Counted from the stretch's first letter, positions 51,571 through 60,533 are shown. The stretch: 64,000 nt of DNA from CAYOUV01 sp964407265 (GCA_964407265.1 CAYOUV010000010.1:1-64000), one strand, 5' to 3'. Notes: a model not told the origin generated them from the sequence alone. A program made the numbers and translations.

Positions 51571-52593
51571 TTAAATGCGGTTGGGGTCGATAACGTATTG
51601 CCACCAGTTATTATGTACGCCGTTGATCCGGCCCGCTACCTTGGGCAGGTGTTCCAACCACCAGTTATGGTGCGCGCGGATTTCCCCGTTGCCCCATTCC
51701 GAAGCGTTGACCTGGCGGATATCGCCGCGGAAGCGCGGGAAATTGAACCAATCGTAGCACTCGCTGGGCACCATACGCTGGTTGTTCCAATCGTAATCGC
51801 GCTCGCTGTTGGGGGCATAATGAACCGTCCCAATTGCAGCCTTGCCGGGCGCAATTTTGTCGTAGCGGGTGAAGCGTTGCCACAAATTTGCATCCCCACT
51901 CAGGCGTTCGAAAGTCTTGGTCATGATTGACTCGGTCCGATGGCTGAACGACTCGAGCATCTCGCCCACGCCGCGTTCATACGAAAAACCCATCGTGATG
52001 AACTTGCGCGGGCAGGATTGTGTATCCTTGAGAGCCGGAGCATTGCACCAGTAAGCGCCTGCGCCTCCCATGGCCGATTCGTAAAAGCCCGCGTGCGGAA
52101 AGGCAAAAACCCAGACCTCGTCAATTTGGCTATTCGTTACCCGCTGCAGGATGTTGAAACGCGTCAAAATGGCCTGGTAATCGACCTGGGCCGGGGAATG
52201 AGGCGGTGTCGTTCCGCGCATCACATCCATGAAGCTGGAGGGGGTGTAGCGGAATCCATCCAGCATGGCCGGGAATTCATTCAGCTCGACCCGATCCGCA
52301 ATTTGATAGCGCGCTTTGCCTCCGCTGACCTGGAGCAGGTCGCCGGAGTAGGCATTTGCCAGATCATCGGGACGGTTCCAGTTCATTTGCTCAGAAAGCT
52401 TCTTGCCCGTGGCGGGGTCCATGACAGGTTCATAGATCAGCAGCAGGACTTTGCTGGTAATGCTCTGAGCCGGCTCATTGGCATTATCCGCTGGAACAGT
52501 AGTGGAAACAGGCGGCGGTTTGGGTTTCCCACCAAAAATTGAGCTTAAAAAATCCAACAAAGAACTAAAAAAGCCACCGGATGACTTGCTCAT
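51571..52593 (-). CDS. Unrecognised protein with a Ser/Pro N-terminus
   Basis: 340 residues. The N-terminus is a Ser/Phe-rich segment (SKSSGGFFSSLLDFLSSIFGG), then a Pro/Thr linker; the main domain (about 45-340) is rich in Trp, Asn and aromatic residues with motifs DEVWVFAFPHAGFYESAMGG, CPRKFITMGFSYERGVGEML, NASEWGNGEIRAHHNWWLEH and GVHNNWWQYVIDP. His/Trp pairs and the conserved feel of the motifs suggest an enzyme or metal-binding protein, but I know no family to name. GAGG lies 10 nt before the ATG. It follows the pseudophosphatase gene by 30 nt and is likely in the same transcript. Confidence 0.65.
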   Translation of the reverse strand: MSKSSGGFFSSLLDFLSSIFGGKPKPPPVSTTVPADNANEPAQSITSKVLLLIYEPVMDPATGKKLSEQMNWNRPDDLANAYSGDLLQVSGGKARYQIADRVELNEFPAMLDGFRYTPSSFMDVMRGTTPPHSPAQVDYQAILTRFNILQRVTNSQIDEVWVFAFPHAGFYESAMGGAGAYWCNAPALKDTQSCPRKFITMGFSYERGVGEMLESFSHRTESIMTKTFERLSGDANLWQRFTRYDKIAPGKAAIGTVHYAPNSERDYDWNNQRMVPSECYDWFNFPRFRGDIRQVNASEWGNGEIRAHHNWWLEHLPKVAGRINGVHNNWWQYVIDPNRI

Positions 52594-52623
52594 AGCGACA
52601 CCTCTTCAATGAGACAAACACGA

Positions 52624-54999
52624 TTAAGGGACGTCCGTTGCGTAATAAACTTCGTTGCCCAATGCCAGGAAGAGCATGTGATTGGGACTGACAGCCATAC
52701 CTACCGCCGGTCCAAGTCGCCCGATCTGCTGCGGGTATGGTCGCAACTGGTTCAAAAGCTCCAGCGAACGCGGGCTGAGGCGATAGACGGCGCGGCTTTC
52801 CGAATCCAACAGCAGGATCGCAGAATCCGGAGGGGCGGTGAAGGTCATCTGGATGAAATGGGTTTCGGTAAAGGGATCGTTCCCCTGCGATGCCGGGTGT
52901 GGATCGTTCGGAATAGCCGGATCGGTACAACGCGTCGGGACTGTATCGATGCGGCTGCGCGTACAGGTGGACAGATGCCCGTCTGAGTGCAGCACATACA
53001 GATCATCCCCGTTGATGGCCATATCCACGGCATCGGTCAGGTTCGGGATCTGCTCGGAAAAATAGAAGACCGGCAGGTCGCTGAACGAGCTGTTCTCGCC
53101 CCCATAAATCCAGACTGCGTTCTTGGGACCATCAATGACAAACAGATTATTCCCGTCCAGTGCAATGGCCGTCACACGGCCCCAGTTGGTATCCGGCGGC
53201 GCCAGCGGGACTGCCTGCGGTGTCTTGTCCGGTGCGCAATACAGCAAATTACCGGAGGTGTCGACCGCCATAACAGTTGCGTCCAGAGAATTCGGGCGCG
53301 GCAAAGCCACCAAATCCACCAGTTGGCTGACGTTGTAGCCGCCATAAGCGCCCGGCGCGCATTGGAAGGTGTTGTCCAACTGGTACCCCACACCGGTCAG
53401 AAAAGCGCGCAGAATCGACCCTTTGGCCGCGTCGAGCATGTATAGATCAGCATCGTTAGCCGCCATGCGCGTGACCTGCACCCCGCCTGGCATCCCGCCG
53501 TTGATGGCCGCCTGGAAATCGAGGCGGACAATACCCAGCAGTCCGTCCAGACTGCTCTGAGCCTGCTGGCGTAAGGCGCTGGATTGCGGCGTGACCTTAT
53601 TTTCTTCGGCCTGATCGAGATAGTAAAGCGTGGTCCTCCAGACTTCGCGCAAATAGACCGGGTCGGTCTGCCCGACAGCCTTTTCAGCAGTCGCTTCAGC
53701 CTGGGAATAATAAGCATCGTAATTCGTCCCGCGCCCGATGCGGAAGTAGACCAGACTGGCCACCGTGACCACAACCAGCGGTACGGCGATCGCCATGATC
53801 ACCATGATCGAGGTTGGGATGGAAACCGGCTTATCCGCATCCGAACCGGGAAGCAGCCTGGGCAGCAGGTTTCGAAAACCCTGCGAGAGGCGTCCGGTCA
53901 TACGCCGCCAGGTTTGCATGCCACCCACGGCCGCACGCGCGGCTTTACGCGTGCCCGTGCCCGGCCGACGCGCAGAGACTGGCGCCGTTCCAATTTCAGA
54001 GATGACAGGTGCTTCGTCTTCCACTGGTTGCGACCCGGGCTTGAGCCTCGGAATAGAGGCTGGGAAATCGCGGGACGCAGGAGTCTCGTCTCCCTGCGCG
54101 GGAGGCGGGACCTGCGGCTCCGGCTGGGCCGGGATCGAATAGGCCGAGGGCGGAGCCGTCTGCGTGGTCGGTTCGGGCTGCGGCGGGTAATAGCCTGCCG
54201 GTTGAGATTTAGATTCGGCCGGAGGAAGATCCGGGTGGACAGCGGGTGGAGTCTGACCCGGCGAGCTTGAGACAGGCTTGGCAGAGGCTTCCGCTTCGGT
54301 TTCCTGCCCTGGGCGAAGTATATTGATCCGGCCGGGTCCTTCGCGCGACTGCAGCAGGACGGCATTCACGTCACCCGGCTCCAATGCCACCAGGCGCCGG
54401 CGCGTTGCCTCGAGTGAAGCCGGGGCGTGGTCCTTAGAAATGGAATTTTCCCAGGCCGGTGGCAGTTGCCCGCACAACAGCACGCGGCTGTCGGGAGCCA
54501 GTTCGACCTGCGAGTAATGGACTGACAGAGTCTGGCTCAGTCCCAGCCCGCGTCCGGACAGCGCAGGGTCATGGACGTGCCGCAGTTCGGAAGCTATCAG
54601 GAAAGCATGCGCCGGCCCGCAAAGCAGCAGGGTCAATTGCATGCCGCGCAGCGCAGCCATGGCCAGCAGTCCGACCGAATATTCGCCGCTGCCGGTCGTA
54701 CGCAAGTTGCGTTCCAGCAGGGCATGATTGATGCTCTCGGCGGCGCTGCGCATGGCCGAGGTCAGGGAGCCAGGGGAATTGTAAAACTGCTCAGCCGCGC
54801 GCGTGGTCAATTGCAGCGCTTCGGCTGTGGTAAAGGTCGCCTTTCCGGTCAGCGAGAGGTAGACTACCAGGCGGTCGCGGTCGCGGCCGCGCGCCGTCCG
54901 TTTGGGCGGATCGAGGGCCAGCAAACCCGGCAGGGTGGGCAAATCCTGCCCGCTCAGGCGATAGATTGGCAATAGTGTAAGATCGAAACCGGTTGACAC
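52624..54999 (-). CDS. PP2C-like pseudophosphatase with membrane segment and exported beta-propeller-like domain
   Basis: About 790 residues. Part 1 (about 30-250) has a PP2C/SpoIIE-like pattern (RLVVYLSLTGKATFTTAEALQL, GEYSVGLLAMAALRGMQLTLLLCGPAHAFLI), but the metal Asp residues are absent: the usual GDSR is CGPA. A Pro/Gln/Glu-rich linker (about 260-410) leads to one TM (IPTSIMVIMAIAVPLVVVTVASLVYF, near 470), a helical segment and an exported region with repeated blades (DADLYMLDAAKGSILR, GNNLFVIDGPKNAVWIY, GDDLYVLHSDGHLSTC, SAILLLDSESRAVYRL). GTG at 54999 has GGAAA upstream; ATG 55059 overlaps a TATAAT. Confidence 0.72.
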   Translation of the reverse strand: MSTGFDLTLLPIYRLSGQDLPTLPGLLALDPPKRTARGRDRDRLVVYLSLTGKATFTTAEALQLTTRAAEQFYNSPGSLTSAMRSAAESINHALLERNLRTTGSGEYSVGLLAMAALRGMQLTLLLCGPAHAFLIASELRHVHDPALSGRGLGLSQTLSVHYSQVELAPDSRVLLCGQLPPAWENSISKDHAPASLEATRRRLVALEPGDVNAVLLQSREGPGRINILRPGQETEAEASAKPVSSSPGQTPPAVHPDLPPAESKSQPAGYYPPQPEPTTQTAPPSAYSIPAQPEPQVPPPAQGDETPASRDFPASIPRLKPGSQPVEDEAPVISEIGTAPVSARRPGTGTRKAARAAVGGMQTWRRMTGRLSQGFRNLLPRLLPGSDADKPVSIPTSIMVIMAIAVPLVVVTVASLVYFRIGRGTNYDAYYSQAEATAEKAVGQTDPVYLREVWRTTLYYLDQAEENKVTPQSSALRQQAQSSLDGLLGIVRLDFQAAINGGMPGGVQVTRMAANDADLYMLDAAKGSILRAFLTGVGYQLDNTFQCAPGAYGGYNVSQLVDLVALPRPNSLDATVMAVDTSGNLLYCAPDKTPQAVPLAPPDTNWGRVTAIALDGNNLFVIDGPKNAVWIYGGENSSFSDLPVFYFSEQIPNLTDAVDMAINGDDLYVLHSDGHLSTCTRSRIDTVPTRCTDPAIPNDPHPASQGNDPFTETHFIQMTFTAPPDSAILLLDSESRAVYRLSPRSLELLNQLRPYPQQIGRLGPAVGMAVSPNHMLFLALGNEVYYATDVP

Positions 55000-55101
55000 G
55001 TCTGCTTTCCGTTCCTTAGAGGGCAAGGTCCCATTGGTCTTTGTCCACGGCACTCTCATTATACTGGTAAAATTCTCACGGTTATCCCCTAAAAAAAGAG
55101 C

Positions 55102-56124
55102 ATGATGAACTTCCAACAAATTACCTCCCCTGAAGACTTCAAAGCACTGGCAGCCGAATGGAACCAGCTGCTCGCAGAAAGCCAGACCGATGTGCCCTTC
55201 CTGCGCTACGAGTATCTGCAAGCCTGGTGGCAGACGCGCGGCGGCGGAGAATGGCCGCAAGCCGACCTGGCGCTGATCACCGCCCGCCAGGACGGCCAGC
55301 TCAAGGCAATCGCACCCCTATTCTTCACGCACAACCTGGACGACCAGCCAGCCCTGATGCTGCTGGGCAGCATCGAGATCTCGGATTATCTGGACCTGAT
55401 CGTCCGCCCACAGGATCTGCCTGAATTTGTCTCTGGCTTGCTCGACTACCTCGGCTCGGACTCGGCCGGGGCCTGGGAAGTGCTCGACTGGTACAACTTA
55501 CCCGAAGAATCGCCCACGCTGCCCGTGCTCAAGACTGCAGCCGCTGCACGCGGCCTGCGCTTCACCCAGGAGAAATTCCGCCCGGCGCTTTCGGTCCAGC
55601 TGCCCGGTGACTTCGAGCAATACCTGTCCGGCATCGACAAGAAGCAGCGCCACGAAATCCGCCGCAAGATGCGCCGCGCGAACGAATATGAACTGCCCGT
55701 GCGCTGGTACATCGTTGAAGATGAGACGACGCTCGACGCGGAGATCGACGACTTCCTGGATCTGATGGCTAACGACCCCGAAAAAGACGCCTTCCTGACC
55801 GACGTGATGTACACGCAGATGCGCACCAGCGTGCATGCGGCCTTCAAGGAAGGCTGGCTGCAACTGGCTTTCCTGGAAGTGGACGGTAAGAAGGCCTGCG
55901 GCTATCTCAACTTCGACTATAACAACCGCATCTGGGTCTACAACTCCGGCCTGAATTTTGATTACAGCGAGATCTCTCCCGGTTGGGTGCTGCTGGGACA
56001 CCTGCTGCAATGGGCCAACGAGCACGGGCGCAGCGAATTCGACTTCATGCGCGGGGATGAAGCGTACAAGTATAAATTCGGGGGCCGCGACCATCCCGTG
56101 CTGCGGGTCAAAATTTCACGCTGA
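55102..56124 (+). CDS. CelD/BcsL-type acetyltransferase (Acetyltransf_6)
   Basis: 340 residues in the GNAT-related family that includes CelD and Fem-like proteins. N-terminal half: WNQLLAESQTDVPFLRYEYLQAWW, typical of the family start. Signature GIDKKQRHEIRRKMRRANEYE, and C-terminal GKKACGYLNFDYNNRIWVYNSGL ending EFDFMRGDEAYKYKFGG, which is the characteristic FDFxxGxExYKxxxG end. Family members are linked to exopolysaccharide or cell-wall synthesis, but substrates are not known. Divergent from the pseudophosphatase gene. Confidence 0.9.
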   Translation: MMNFQQITSPEDFKALAAEWNQLLAESQTDVPFLRYEYLQAWWQTRGGGEWPQADLALITARQDGQLKAIAPLFFTHNLDDQPALMLLGSIEISDYLDLIVRPQDLPEFVSGLLDYLGSDSAGAWEVLDWYNLPEESPTLPVLKTAAAARGLRFTQEKFRPALSVQLPGDFEQYLSGIDKKQRHEIRRKMRRANEYELPVRWYIVEDETTLDAEIDDFLDLMANDPEKDAFLTDVMYTQMRTSVHAAFKEGWLQLAFLEVDGKKACGYLNFDYNNRIWVYNSGLNFDYSEISPGWVLLGHLLQWANEHGRSEFDFMRGDEAYKYKFGGRDHPVLRVKISR

Positions 56125-56254
56125 TTCCCGCCAGGGTACAGCCAGCTGCGCCCCGGTTTTCTGATAGGCATCGTTCAAAATCAGGCGCTTTGTCACTCGT
56201 CTCAGCCCCCCAGTTTAAGTATGATTAGTTCATGCCAAGAATCTTGGAGGTCCC

Positions 56255-57130
56255 ATGCAAGATTTAACTGAATCGATCCTCGAACTGATCCGGCGCACGT
56301 CCACTGACCTGCCCGCTGACGTAGAAAACCGTCTGCGCGCAGCGGTCGAAAAGGAAGCGCCCGGTTCAGCTGCCCGTGGGGCGTTTGAAACGATCCTGAA
56401 GAACGTCGACCTGGCACGCGCCCAATCCACGCCCATCTGCCAGGACACCGGTACCCCGATCTTCTACGTCCATTACCCCGAAGGCTTGTCCATGCGCAAA
56501 CTGCGCCGGGAGATCCAGGGTGCGGTCATCCAGGCCACCCAGCGAAATTACCTGCGCCCCAACGCAGTGGACGCCGTCAGCGGGGTCAACAGCGGCGACA
56601 ACAGCGGCGACGATTATTACCCTTCGATTCACTTTGAAGAAGTGGATGCCGGACAACCGCTGACGATCGACCTGATGCTCAAGGGCGGCGGCTGCGAAAA
56701 CGTCGGCGCGCAGTACAAACTGCCCAACAGCCAGCTCCGCGCCGGCCGCGACCTGGCCGGAGTCCGCAAGGTGACGCTGGACGCGGTGCAAAAAGCCCAG
56801 GGGTTGGGCTGCGCCCCCGGCGTGCTGGGCATCGCCATCGGCGGCGACCGCGGTTCGTCGTATTACGCCTCCAAAGAGACCCTGTTCCGCAAAATCGACG
56901 ACCCCAACCCGGATCCCGATTTGAACGCCCTGGAAGAGCGCCTGACCGGAGAAGCCAACCAACTGGGCATCGGACCGATGGGCTTCGGCGGCCAGACGAC
57001 TGTGCTGGGGACGAAGATCAGCGGTCTGCACCGCCTGCCGGCCAGCTATTTTGTTTCGATTTCATATATGTGCTGGGCCTACCGCCGCCGAAAAATGACG
57101 GTGCAGGGCGACAAGGTTTCGTACGCTTAA
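56255..57130 (+). CDS. Fumarate hydratase class I, alpha subunit
   Basis: 291 residues, the Fe-S catalytic subunit of a two-subunit class I hydro-lyase (fumarase or tartrate dehydratase, TtdA type). Cluster and active-site motifs: PICQDTGTPIFYVHYP, RNYLRPNAVDAVSGVNSGDN, LKGGGCENVGAQYKLPNS, and GLGCAPGVLGIAIGGDRGSSY, with Cys residues expected to hold the 4Fe-4S cluster. The enzyme adds water to fumarate to give malate in the citric acid cycle. GGAGG lies before the ATG. The beta subunit follows 76 nt later, with a purine-rich repeat between. Confidence 0.92.
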   Translation: MQDLTESILELIRRTSTDLPADVENRLRAAVEKEAPGSAARGAFETILKNVDLARAQSTPICQDTGTPIFYVHYPEGLSMRKLRREIQGAVIQATQRNYLRPNAVDAVSGVNSGDNSGDDYYPSIHFEEVDAGQPLTIDLMLKGGGCENVGAQYKLPNSQLRAGRDLAGVRKVTLDAVQKAQGLGCAPGVLGIAIGGDRGSSYYASKETLFRKIDDPNPDPDLNALEERLTGEANQLGIGPMGFGGQTTVLGTKISGLHRLPASYFVSISYMCWAYRRRKMTVQGDKVSYA

Positions 57131-57154
57131 ACACAGAGGACGCGAAGGACACAC
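57131..57154 (+). repeat. Short purine-rich repeat related to the polA upstream element
   Basis: ACACAGAGGACGCGAAGGAC recalls the CGCAGAGAACACAGAG arm at 11633. It lies between the two fumarase subunit genes, in the 76-nt gap. No facing arm is visible here. Confidence 0.35.
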
Positions 57155-57206
57155 TTAAAAGACGTAGTGCCATTGGAGTTCGGTGTGCCTAGCGAAGGAG
57201 AAAACC

Positions 57207-57830
57207 ATGCGCAAAATAACCATTCCGATCAGCGCTGAAGTGGTGCGTGAATTGAAAGTCGGCGAGCCGGTCGCGCTCAACGGCATCATGCTGACCGGAC
57301 GCGATGCGGCCCACAAGTGGCTGATCGAAACTTTCATTAAAAAGACGCGCCAGCCACAAGACGACGATTTGCAAGTCTATGCGGAACTCAAAAAACACCT
57401 GGACGGCGGCGTAATCTATCACTGTGGGCCGGTGGTCGCCGGGCTGGACACCAAAGATTACAGGTTCGTGGCCGCCGGACCGACCACATCCATCCGCGAG
57501 GAGCCCTACCAGGCGGACGTGATGCAGCATTTCAACGCCAGGGGTGTGATCGGCAAAGGCGGCATGGGGCCAAAAACCTTGCAAGGCTGCCAGGAGGTGC
57601 CCTTCGTCTACCTGCACGCCATCGGCGGCGCTGCTTCGTATATCGCTCAGGCGGTTCAAAAAGTGCTCGGGGTCTACAAGCTGGAGTTCGGCGTGCCGGA
57701 GGCCATGTGGCTGATTGAGGTCAAAGACTTCCCTGTGGTGGTGACCATGGACGCGCATGGCAACAGCCAGCACGTGACCATTGAACAGCAGTCCCGGCAG
57801 GTGCTGGAAGAGTTATTGGCGAAGGCCTAG
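57207..57830 (+). CDS. Fumarate hydratase class I, beta subunit
   Basis: 207 residues, the C-terminal-type subunit (TtdB-like). Signatures: LKVGEPVALNGIMLTGRDAAHK at the start, IYHCGPVVAG, AAGPTTSIREEPYQADVM and GVIGKGGMGPKTL. It completes the class I fumarase with the alpha subunit. The ATG at 57207 has GAAGGAG upstream and opens MRKITIPIS; an in-frame GTG at 57183 is less likely. A long perfect hairpin follows the stop by 1 nt. Confidence 0.93.
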   Translation: MRKITIPISAEVVRELKVGEPVALNGIMLTGRDAAHKWLIETFIKKTRQPQDDDLQVYAELKKHLDGGVIYHCGPVVAGLDTKDYRFVAAGPTTSIREEPYQADVMQHFNARGVIGKGGMGPKTLQGCQEVPFVYLHAIGGAASYIAQAVQKVLGVYKLEFGVPEAMWLIEVKDFPVVVTMDAHGNSQHVTIEQQSRQVLEELLAKA

Positions 57831-57831
57831 G

Positions 57832-57875
57832 AATCAGAACGGGCAGTTCATGCATGAACTGCCCGTTCTGATTTT
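57832..57875. terminator. Terminator after the fumarase genes
   Basis: AATCAGAACGGGCAGTTCA pairs with its perfect complement around TGCA and is followed by TTTT. Confidence 0.9.
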
Positions 57876-57911
57876 AACAACCCCAAGGCCCATGTTATAC
57901 TCGCCTCACCG

Positions 57912-58733
57912 ATGAAGAATGTGACCCTGCCTGACGGCGAACAACTCCCCAGGATTGGCTTCGGCACCTGGCGCATCGGCGGTGACTCCGCTTCCGATGC
58001 ATCCCAAGACACACGCTCCCTGGACGCCCTGCGTTCAGCGCTTGAACTTGGTTACACACTCTTCGACACGGCCGAGATGTACGCCCACGGTCACGCCGAG
58101 GAATTGCTGGGTCAGGCCATCCGTGAAGCCGGGATCGAACGCGAAAGCCTGTTTGTCACCAGCAAAGTAATGCAGTCACATCTGCAGCACGAGCAAGTCC
58201 TGCAGGCCTGCGAGCGCAGCCTGCAACGGCTGGGAATGGACCACCTCGACCTGTACCTGATCCACTGGCCATCCCTCAGTACGCCCCTCGAAGAGACATT
58301 CCGTGCCTTGAACCGGCTCGTCCGGGACGGCAAAGTGCGCCACCTGGGCGTCAGTAATTTCGACCTGTCCTGGCTGAAGCAGGCGCAGGCGCTGTGCGAG
58401 ACGCCTCTGGTCACCAACCAGGTGCCTTGCAGCCTGTCCGACCGCACGTACTTCGAGAACGGCATGCTGGATTACTGCCAGGCGAACGGCATCCTGCTCA
58501 CCGCCTACTCTCCTATCGACCAGGGCCGGCTGCGAGTCAACCCTGCCTTGCAGGAGATCGCCCAAGCGCATCAGGCCACCCCTTACCAGATTGCCCTTAG
58601 CTGGCTGGTGGGACAACCCGGCGTGATCACCATCCCGATGTCCTTCGATCCGCAGCACCAGAAAGAAAATCTGGAAGCTGTCGAGATCGTGTTGTCTCCC
58701 GGCGAAATCGAACAACTCACCCTATCCCGCTAA
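57912..58733 (+). CDS. Aldo/keto reductase
   Basis: 273 residues of the NADPH-dependent (alpha/beta)8 family. The tetrad is in place: Asp and Tyr in LFDTAEMYAHGHAEE, Lys in FVTSKVMQ and His in LDLYLIHWPS. GVSNFDL and the C-terminal IPMSFDPQHQKENL fit the cofactor site (the last with Ser where many have R-S). Reduces aldehydes or ketones; substrate unknown. TATACT lies 10 nt before the ATG and no Shine-Dalgarno sequence is clear. Own terminator downstream. Confidence 0.92.
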   Translation: MKNVTLPDGEQLPRIGFGTWRIGGDSASDASQDTRSLDALRSALELGYTLFDTAEMYAHGHAEELLGQAIREAGIERESLFVTSKVMQSHLQHEQVLQACERSLQRLGMDHLDLYLIHWPSLSTPLEETFRALNRLVRDGKVRHLGVSNFDLSWLKQAQALCETPLVTNQVPCSLSDRTYFENGMLDYCQANGILLTAYSPIDQGRLRVNPALQEIAQAHQATPYQIALSWLVGQPGVITIPMSFDPQHQKENLEAVEIVLSPGEIEQLTLSR

Positions 58734-58756
58734 ATCAAATATTGTTGAAGGCTGGT

Positions 58757-58786
58757 AGTCCGGCATCAGAACCGGACTGTTTGTTT
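58757..58786 (+). terminator. Terminator after the aldo/keto reductase gene
   Basis: AGTCCGG-CATCAGAA-CCGGACT followed by GTTTGTTT. Confidence 0.75.
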
Positions 58787-58866
58787 ACGGATTCCACCCT
58801 GCAGAGGGTTAAACATCGGCCAGCCCAATCGTTATAATGTTTTATCTTGATCCGGATTGAGGCAGG

Positions 58867-59727
58867 ATGCGTAAATTATTTCGCTTGCTATTAACACCCA
58901 CCATATTTCTGGCAGGTTGTGGCGGACCCCAGGCCCACACACCAGGAGAAACACGGATCGACCCGCAGGGGATCGAGCAAGTCTGGGTCCCGGCCGGGAC
59001 ATTTTTGATGGGCACGGAGGATGACAGCAATTTGAATCCGCCCGCTTGGGCCGAGCGCGAACTCCCCAGCGAACAGCCCCAACACGAAGTCCGCCTCAGT
59101 CGCGGGTTTTGGATCGACAAATATGAAGTGACCAATGCGGCTTTTCAAGCCTTTGTAGATGACGGGGGTTACCAGAAGAAGGATTTTTGGTCGGAAAATG
59201 GTTGGGGATGGTTGAGCCACCAAGACCCGGGCCAGTTGCCCATCGATTGCATCCCGGACGCCCTGCCGGATGAGCCGCGCGTGTGCGTCACCTGGTACGA
59301 AGCTGAGGCGTATGCCCGCTGGCGCGGTGGACGCCTGCCGACCGAAGCGGAGTGGGAATATGCCGCCCGCGGACCCCAAGCCCTGATCTATCCCTGGGGC
59401 AATACCTTCGATGGCAGCAAGGCCAACCTAGTGGACAGCAGCGGACCTGCACCAGTCGGCAGCTTTCCGGCAGGTGCCAGTTGGGTCGGCGTGCAAGATA
59501 TGGCAGGCAACGCCATGGAGTGGGTCCAGGATTGGCTGGATTTCAACTACTACAAGCAAAAGGTAAAAAACGATCCTCAAGGACCTGAGGCCGGCACATA
59601 CAAAATCGAAAAGGGGGGCTGGTGGGGCAGCAATCCTTTCGTGGCACGGGGAGCTTACCATCACTTCGAAGACCCGCCGACGTACCAGGACCATCATATC
59701 GGTTTTCGGATCGTGACACCACCTTAA
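58867..59727 (+). CDS. SUMF1/FGE-like lipoprotein
   Basis: 286 residues. Signal peptide with lipobox at the start (RKLFRLLLTPTIFLAGCGG, Cys about 18), so it is exported and lipid-anchored. The FGE-sulfatase (SUMF1) fold shows WVPAGTFLMGTEDD, YEVTNAAFQAFVDDGGYQ, VTWYEAEAYARWRGGRLPTE, AEWEYAARGP, YPWGNTFDG and DMAGNAMEWVQDW. The catalytic Cys pair of true formylglycine-generating enzymes is absent near RGAYHHFED, so it is likely a binding or other-activity member. GAGGCAGG lies before the ATG; a TATAAT is about 30 nt upstream. Terminator downstream. Confidence 0.88.
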   Translation: MRKLFRLLLTPTIFLAGCGGPQAHTPGETRIDPQGIEQVWVPAGTFLMGTEDDSNLNPPAWAERELPSEQPQHEVRLSRGFWIDKYEVTNAAFQAFVDDGGYQKKDFWSENGWGWLSHQDPGQLPIDCIPDALPDEPRVCVTWYEAEAYARWRGGRLPTEAEWEYAARGPQALIYPWGNTFDGSKANLVDSSGPAPVGSFPAGASWVGVQDMAGNAMEWVQDWLDFNYYKQKVKNDPQGPEAGTYKIEKGGWWGSNPFVARGAYHHFEDPPTYQDHHIGFRIVTPP

Positions 59728-59732
59728 ATCAC

Positions 59733-59760
59733 AAAGCCCGGCCATTTTTGCCGGGCTTTA
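59733..59760. terminator. Bidirectional terminator
   Basis: AAAGCCCGGC-CATTTTT-GCCGGGCTTTA. It separates the SUMF1-like gene and the convergent CruF-like gene. Confidence 0.88.
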
Positions 59761-59765
59761 ATTGG

Positions 59766-60533
59766 CTAATCGGGTGACATGCGCAGCCAGGCGATCACGA
59801 CCCAGGGCGCCATGGCAAAGAAGCCGGCCAGCGCTGGCCCTCCCATACCGGTCATCCAGGCCACCAGCACATTCCCCAAACCAGTCACTACATAGGCAAG
59901 GACCGCCAGGCGGTCAAAACCAGCTGCAGATCCAGTTCTGTGCTGACCCAGTACCAGTAGGAACAGGGCGAACGTGGTAAAAACGGTCAGCCACCAGCCG
60001 AAGTAATTCTGGAGCGGCACGCCGAAGTAGGCGCCATTGACCTCCCAGATCCAGTGGCCGCCACGCACCATCAAGGGATCCATGACCATGTCCCAGGCAG
60101 TCATCGCCAGTCCACCCACTGCAGAAACTCCCAGAAGCCGCTGCCAGCTTTTCCAGTGGACCGGGGTGAGCCAATCTGCAATCACGAAGGCGGGGTACAT
60201 CATCATAAACCAGGCAACCGGGATCAAGTACGGGACCAGGCCCAGGAAAAGCGGACCCAGCTTGAGCGTGTAATGGTAAGGCCCGTAGACGATCCCCGTC
60301 GCCACGCCCAGGCTCTCGAAGGATAAACTCACACCGAAGACAAAAACCAGCAGCCCCAGGGCTTTTTTCCATCCCATACGCTGGCTGGCATGTAACAATC
60401 CAAAAGAAAATCCGACCAGCGTGATCAAGGGCGTCAGGAATGCCGGTCGCGACCAGCCAAGGGGTACAGACAGCACGCTATAAAGCGTCAATAACCCAAA
60501 AATGGCGAGCAAACTTTGAATAATTCGTTTCAT
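59766..60533 (-). CDS. CruF-like carotenoid biosynthesis protein (DUF422)
   Basis: 255 residues with seven or so TM segments. Family motifs: SFESLGVATGIVYGPYHYT, YLIPVAWFMMMYPAFVIAD, GLAMTAWDMVMDPLMV and GGHWIWEVNGAYFGVPLQNYFGWW. CruF hydrates the 1,2 double bond of linear carotenoids (or bisanhydrobacterioruberin in archaea). No other carotenoid gene is in the window, so substrate is unknown. AAGGAG is 9 nt before the ATG. Confidence 0.88.
   Translation of the reverse strand: MKRIIQSLLAIFGLLTLYSVLSVPLGWSRPAFLTPLITLVGFSFGLLHASQRMGWKKALGLLVFVFGVSLSFESLGVATGIVYGPYHYTLKLGPLFLGLVPYLIPVAWFMMMYPAFVIADWLTPVHWKSWQRLLGVSAVGGLAMTAWDMVMDPLMVRGGHWIWEVNGAYFGVPLQNYFGWWLTVFTTFALFLLVLGQHRTGSAAGFDRLAVLAYVVTGLGNVLVAWMTGMGGPALAGFFAMAPWVVIAWLRMSPD

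Noticed and set aside
53584..54270. Arg/Gly-rich plus-strand ORF of 228 codons
   Set aside because: Antisense shadow of the Pro/Glu/Gln-rich linker of the pseudophosphatase protein.
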